Origin: Botryococcus braunii
Taxonomy: Eukaryota > Chlorophyta > Trebouxiophyceae
Assembly: GCA_002005505.1 (NCBI GenBank)
Contig: MVGU01001250.1
Coordinates: forward strand, 1 to 30,000
Direction of reading: 5' to 3'
Length of the DNA: 30,000 nt
A program made the position numbers and the translations under genes. Below, piece by piece: positions 25,719 to 30,000 of the stretch (position 1 is its first letter; each line of letters begins with the position of its first letter). The notes beneath the pieces are model-generated. The model did no database searches and was not told the DNA's origin. It was given only the letters and a program-made list of their open reading frames with translations.

Positions 25719-26782
25719 TGTTGTGATAATCTAATTGCAGATGCGACCCTAATTGTCATTATCCAATAAATTGACATGTGACTTTGGGGACAAGGATCAT
25801 TGAACAAAGTATCTAGGCCATGCCGACCTCATCTGCCACGTGGTTTGTACTTACTGAGCAATGCGAGATACGTACCTGCTGTTTATTTGTAATCTTCAAG
25901 AGTGTCTATGTACTCTTTAAGAGTGTCTGCGGGTGCTCAGACAGTTTCTAAGGCATTCCATGCGTGAATACTTGTATAGAAGCTGTTTGGACGCTGATCT
26001 TGGTGTTCTCTCATGAACTCCAGTATGACCTTATCATTTGTCTAGTCTTATGATGAAATGCTGAGGCCTGGAATTGACTAAGCACTTAGATCTTGGCAAT
26101 TCATAAGCCTCAATGTGTTGTGCCACTTCTGGAAGTCAACTAGCACCTCCAGGAGATAGAAATATGAGTGGGCAAACCCAAGGGGTAACCGAAAGGTTGA
26201 CCGTATGCATTCACGGTCCTTTCCCCTTGATTAGCCATTTAGTAGCCAGCACCGACGATCGTGACTAGAAACATGAGTGTTCTGGTCCGAATCAGGACCC
26301 GGATGTTCGGACTTACAAATTCGAACACGAAGTCCGGTGTATTGTACACCATGTACAAGGTAGACGTACTTGGGCTGACTCGGGTACGGCTACGTAGCTT
26401 GTCATGGTATTTAAGAGGGCCAGTCTCTTGAAGTCAACAGTTCGTTGGCTTTCTATATGACCACGGCTCACGTCTTGTTGTTATGTGCCTTCAATAAGGC
26501 TTGTTTGAAGTCCTGGTGTCGGTGCGCATGCAGGTAATCACCTTCATTATAGCTTGCTTAGCTATAGGCTACAATTACAAGACACACACATTGTAACAAA
26601 GTTCGTTGGCTTTCTATATGACCACGGCTCACGTCTTGTTGTTATGTGCCTTCAATAAGGCTTGTTTGAAGTCCTGGTGTCGGTGCGCATGCAGGCATTA
26701 TCCTTACTGACGATGGTGTTCCGTCAGCAAGGTTTGAAGTAATTGTTGAAGTAATTGTTTATTTCATGTTGTTCTATCTACA
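25719..26782 (+). repeat. Copia 3' LTR
   Basis: 1064 bases, co-linear with the 5' LTR. Differences seen by eye: G/C and T/C in the first 60 bases, A/C in the GAGTGT(A/C)TGCGGG segment, a one-base indel in GGCATTATCATAAG/GGCAATTCATAAG, C/T in the second 96-bp repeat and T/C near the end. It carries the same TATTTAAG (26408) and 96-bp direct repeat. Confidence 0.95.
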
Positions 26783-26921
26783 GTGTGACATTAAGTTAGG
26801 GATGGGTTCTGACTTTATGAATGCTTAATGGTATGGTTCATGGTGTGCTGGTATCGTGTGGCCATGGTACCTGTGTGGCTATGACTCTCGCTATGGCTAT
26901 GGCTAAGGTATCCCCCCCCTC

Positions 26922-27323
<402 letters not shown>

Positions 27324-28208
27324 TGCGTCTTTCGTGACTCACAACCAATGTCATATGTAGTGAGACCAAAGGTTTGGGCATTTTAACGGAAGTTGCAATT
27401 GAACGTGGACCTGTATGGCATTAGACTTGCCAGTGGAGGGTCTCATGAGCTTGTTGATTCACTTTGGCCACTTGAACGGAAAGGAAGGAAGGATGCTGAG
27501 TTCATCCTATATTTGACTCTGTCGCAGAGCCTCAAAAACGCGCATGCGCATAGATGGGAAATCTGCAAGCAAGTGGAACACGCATGGACTCAGAAAGAGC
27601 ACGACTTGGAAACTGCCAAGCATACAATGGTGCCGAGCACCTGAATTTCTACCCAGAATATTCCCCTTGAAGCCGAGCCTTGAAGCCCTTGGGGAACCCT
27701 TGAAGCCCTTGGGGAACAATTGTGAGATGACACATGGTCCGGTCCGTAAATGCATGCAGAGATATGGATCTAGTTCCTTGGCAAGGAACTAGAAGTGATT
27801 GAATTCTACAGCCTGGGCTGAAGGGCTGTATTGTACAGCCTGTAGACCAGTGCGGCCCTATCGTGGCACCATTTCCAGAAGAGTAGTGAAGAGCAGTGGC
27901 AAGAAGTGGTTAGAATATGGTGGCACGTCACCCTGCAACATGATGGACGCACGTGCCGTTATGAAAAGTGAAGGGGTGATCCCGGGGACTCACAGACGAT
28001 TTACCGGAACTTGGACGTCCTTACTTCCAACTGCTTCCACCACATGTCACAGCAGATCTTCTTTCCTCACTGATATTATATGTTCTTCCTATTTCCGTTT
28101 TGTGGGACGTTTGGGGCGCCGCAGTTGGGATGCCTTGATGTGGGCGACGAGGTGGTTTGTTCGGTCCACGATTGTATTCGAATGAGATTGTCAATGTTAC
28201 TTTTATAT
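27324..28208. other. Intergenic stretch with short repeats, no recognised gene
   Basis: No open frame here resembles a known family. It contains two to three copies of an 18-base unit CCTTGAAGCCCTTGGGGA (about 27672-27717) and the perfect inverted repeat CTAGTTCCTTG-G-CAAGGAACTAG (27770-27792). The longest forward frame (27799-28185) has no convincing start, domain or composition and is not called. Confidence 0.5.
27770..27792. repeat. Perfect 11-bp inverted repeat
   Basis: CTAGTTCCTTG and CAAGGAACTAG around a single G. A one-base loop disfavours an RNA hairpin, so a protein-binding dyad or a chance/cruciform site is more likely. Confidence 0.7.
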
Positions 28209-28233
28209 TAGAATTTAAATATCGTCCCTAGAT

Positions 28234-28452
28234 ATGGCTTTCATGAGGCTTTCTAGTTTTTGGCTGCCCGCTAAGGACTTTTCAGCAGTGCCTAGCGCTG
28301 CAAGCGAAAGTCTCCTTGCTGAAGATATCAGAACGGAAAGCGGATTCATTGATGAATACACAGATCTTGGAAGAGACAATCGCGTTGGTGCGCAAACTCC
28401 TGATAACAGTAGTTTGGACGCGAGCGCTCAAGGGGTTCCCAGATCCTGTTAG
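28234..28452 (+). CDS. Small ORF upstream of NRAMP, possibly a uORF or 5' exon
   Basis: 72 codons with ATG at 28234 (MAFMRLSSFWLPAKDFSAVP...) ending TAG at 28452. It follows an AT-rich TATA-like stretch (TTTAAATATC, about 28214-28223). An overlapping frame (from 28316) is also open and contains a plausible segment, LEETIALVRKLLITVVWTRA, so neither is certain. It lies about 115 bases before the NRAMP ATG; it may be in the NRAMP 5' leader. No family recognised. Confidence 0.25.
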   Translation: MAFMRLSSFWLPAKDFSAVPSAASESLLAEDIRTESGFIDEYTDLGRDNRVGAQTPDNSSLDASAQGVPRSC

Positions 28453-28567
28453 GAGCGGCTGTATCAGATTTCGCAAGATCTCCAATGAAGGCATGATATA
28501 AATTTATTGTTTCATTTCTAAATTCTGAAATGTTTCAACACATGTATTGATCCAGTGCAACTTGAAA

Positions 28568-30000
28568 ATGAAATCTAATATGTCAGGCATAATCGACGAA
28601 TTCGAAAGGGACCCTGCTTATGAGGGCGACGATCTTCCTCCAAACTGGTTTTCTTGGCAGAAATTGTGGCGCTACACCGGTCCGGGCTTTCTTATGTCAA
28701 TCGCATATCTGGTACGCTCAAAAACCTCAGACACCTCAGCGTCCCTGGTCCAAAGGGAGACTGCACCGCCCTGTAAGTTACTGTATGGGGTTAGTAACTC
28801 AAGTGGGCAGCAGTTTGTGAGCTCACTTCATGAGCTTCATGAGCTCACTCGCTTTCGAGGTTGCTTCAAATTGCCTTTGCACAGTAGGGGTACTTTTAAC
28901 CGCGCAAGTGTACTGTTTTGCAAACCATTCTTCATATGATTTTGGGGCCATGAAATAAGCTGTGCAGCAGTTCTTGGGTTGTATTAATCTTGCTTGCCCT
29001 GGGCTTTGATGTTAGTTTGCATTGACTTTGAAGCCTACACAATTAACCAGGCGCATTTGTGGTCCTTCCGTTGTTATTGGATGGTAAATTTGTCAATCAC
29101 CCATGCTGCTTCTGTTGTCCTTACAGCTGCACCGCAACATTTATTTCACGGGGCTCTGTGCCCTGTATGTGACCTCAATAAAGCACATAAGATTGCCAAC
29201 AACCGTGCCACTTGACCTTGCCAGCAATCACGTTCCCCATTTGTGGATTTCATTCTGTGCTACTTGAGCAGAAGATCGAAGGGCCAGACCAAAAGGCAAT
29301 GCCTTGTGTAGCATCATGTGGGCATGTCTTTGGGTTGTTTGGGAGCTGTGTCTGCACTTCCTACCTTCCCATCCTTTTCAGTTTCCTATTGCTCCTGTTG
29401 TATGGCTTGGTACACACCACGTTTCTGTGTTTCCTCATGCCTTCAGCCTTCCTGCTTGTCATGAAGCTTACCGCCATTTTTGGCTCACCTTTCAACTATA
29501 TGCCCGCCAGCATCACTGCTATTTTCCAAGGTTCTCTGGAATGGCCGCAAGCCTGTGACAGTTGCTGCGTGGGGCAATGTGGTTAAGCCATGTTCCAGAC
29601 ATCGTGGGAGGGCTGTGTTCTCCCAAACAGGACCATTCCGCACTTTCAAGTGTCTTGTTCGTCACATCATTGAAAGGCTGCAACATGCAGGCAGTCATTA
29701 CTGCCCCCCCCCCCTTTTCCATTTCCCTTTTAAGAATCTGACATCAGTATCAGCATTACAATCTGGTATTGATTACTCTGGTTAGGTCTGTTGGGCAGGA
29801 CAGTTGTAACTCTGTCGTTTCCAAGACTGAGATATAAAGGACCGACCGCATGTTTCAACGACCCAAACCCAAATGGTGCAAGCTACGAGTCACAGTCATT
29901 CTGTCTTTTTCTTCTGTCTGGAATCAGTGCGCAGGAGTATGTGATCTCAGTATCAGCATGCGTCAGATGGTGTGTGCTGGCGTTGCAGGATCCGGGAAAC
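28568..30000 (+). CDS. NRAMP-type divalent metal transporter, 5' part (runs off the window)
   Basis: Exon 1 runs from ATG 28568 (or 28580, MSGIIDEF) to 28711 and encodes an acidic cytosolic N-terminus followed by WFSWQKLWRYTGPGFLMSIA and then YL, the signature start of plant NRAMP transporters (TM1). It ends ATATCTG|GTACGC. A 1277-base intron (28712-29988) ends GGCGTTGCAG, and exon 2 begins with GAT CCG GGA AAC, giving D-P-G-N, the TM1 metal-binding motif that follows SIAYL in the family. NRAMPs are proton-coupled importers of Mn2+/Fe2+ at plasma or vacuolar membranes; which one cannot be told from this fragment. The rest of the gene lies to the right of the window. Confidence 0.9.
28712..29988 (+). 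other. First intron of the NRAMP gene
   Basis: GT...AG boundaries are confirmed by the reading frame across SIAYL|DPGN (phase 0). The inside is T-rich with a ten-C run at about 29704, an AATAAA at about 29177 and the palindrome GTGAGCTCAC at about 28817. Two open frames of about 100-124 codons (for example 29212-29586) have biased hydrophobic composition and no known domain; I treat them as intronic noise. Confidence 0.85.

Larger units (their letters stand above)
18606..26782 (+). mobile_element. Ty1/copia LTR retrotransposon, nearly intact and young
   Basis: Two LTRs (18606-19670 and 25719-26782), both TGTTGTG...TCTACA, flank a PBS, a gag-protease-integrase frame, RT/RNase H frames and a PPT. 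Integrase precedes RT, which defines copia. By eye the LTRs differ at about five substitutions and one short indel over about 1065 bases (about 0.5%), so insertion was recent. The 5-bp flanks are CCTAT and GTGTG, so there is no target-site duplication. Two single-base frame changes in pol (near 23437-23444 and at 24451-24455) make this copy non-autonomous unless they are sequence errors. Confidence 0.95.

Noticed and set aside
27799..28185. 128-codon forward ORF upstream of NRAMP
   Set aside because: It has a weak start, no domain and no splice or homology support; it overlaps sequence more likely to be intergenic or promoter.
29212..29586. Hydrophobic 124-codon ORF resembling a membrane protein
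   Set aside because: It lies inside the NRAMP intron whose ends are fixed by the protein frame, and no domain or consistent start was recognised.

Overview
The window looks like repeat-dense nuclear DNA of a green plant-lineage eukaryote. The evidence is GT-AG introns, a Ty3/gypsy element, a Ty1/copia element with a tRNA-iMet-like primer site, a Helitron-type Rep/helicase relic with introns, very long (CT)n, (GT)n and (GGGAGA)n microsatellites, and the start of a plant-type NRAMP metal transporter. My guess is a streptophyte (charophyte-like) alga. That is inference from the repeat style and gene types, not from a marker gene.

Layout: (1) 1-180 is pyrimidine microsatellite. (2) About 180-6820, minus strand, is a decayed autonomous Helitron: N-terminal cysteine module, HUH/Y2 Rep nuclease and PIF1-like helicase, broken by stops, frameshifts and microsatellites and carrying recognisable introns. 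(3) 6841-8000 is a higher-order satellite of alternating short and long units; 8010-8360 holds a minus-strand exon-like stretch. (4) 8362-8959 is an exact-period (300 bp) tandem duplication carrying an 18-bp palindrome. It abuts (5) a Ty3/gypsy internal region at 8977-16011: Gag, protease, and a Pol with RT, RNase H, a PHD finger and integrase. All three ORFs lie in one reading frame, separated only by stop codons. The integrase catalytic Glu is replaced by Val, and no LTRs were found. (6) About 16030-16200 is an 18-bp tandem repeat rich in ACGT cores, upstream of (7) an unrecognised spliced gene, about 16501-18277. (8) 18606-26782 is a young Ty1/copia element with both LTRs (about 0.5% divergent by eye), PBS and PPT, two frameshifts in pol and no target-site duplication. 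(9) 26920-27323 is a compound CT/GT/G microsatellite. (10) 28568-30000 holds exon 1, intron 1 and the first four codons of exon 2 of an NRAMP gene; the intron ends exactly before the DPGN metal-binding motif.

The most interesting object is the gypsy element. Its single-frame, stop-separated gag/pro/pol, an RGG-box Gag without a zinc knuckle, an internal PHD finger of the type that usually reads unmodified histone H3 tails, and a possible C-terminal AT-hook together suggest an unusual chromatin-targeting lineage, although this copy is probably dead. All domain calls come from motif reading by eye; no database search or alignment program was run.
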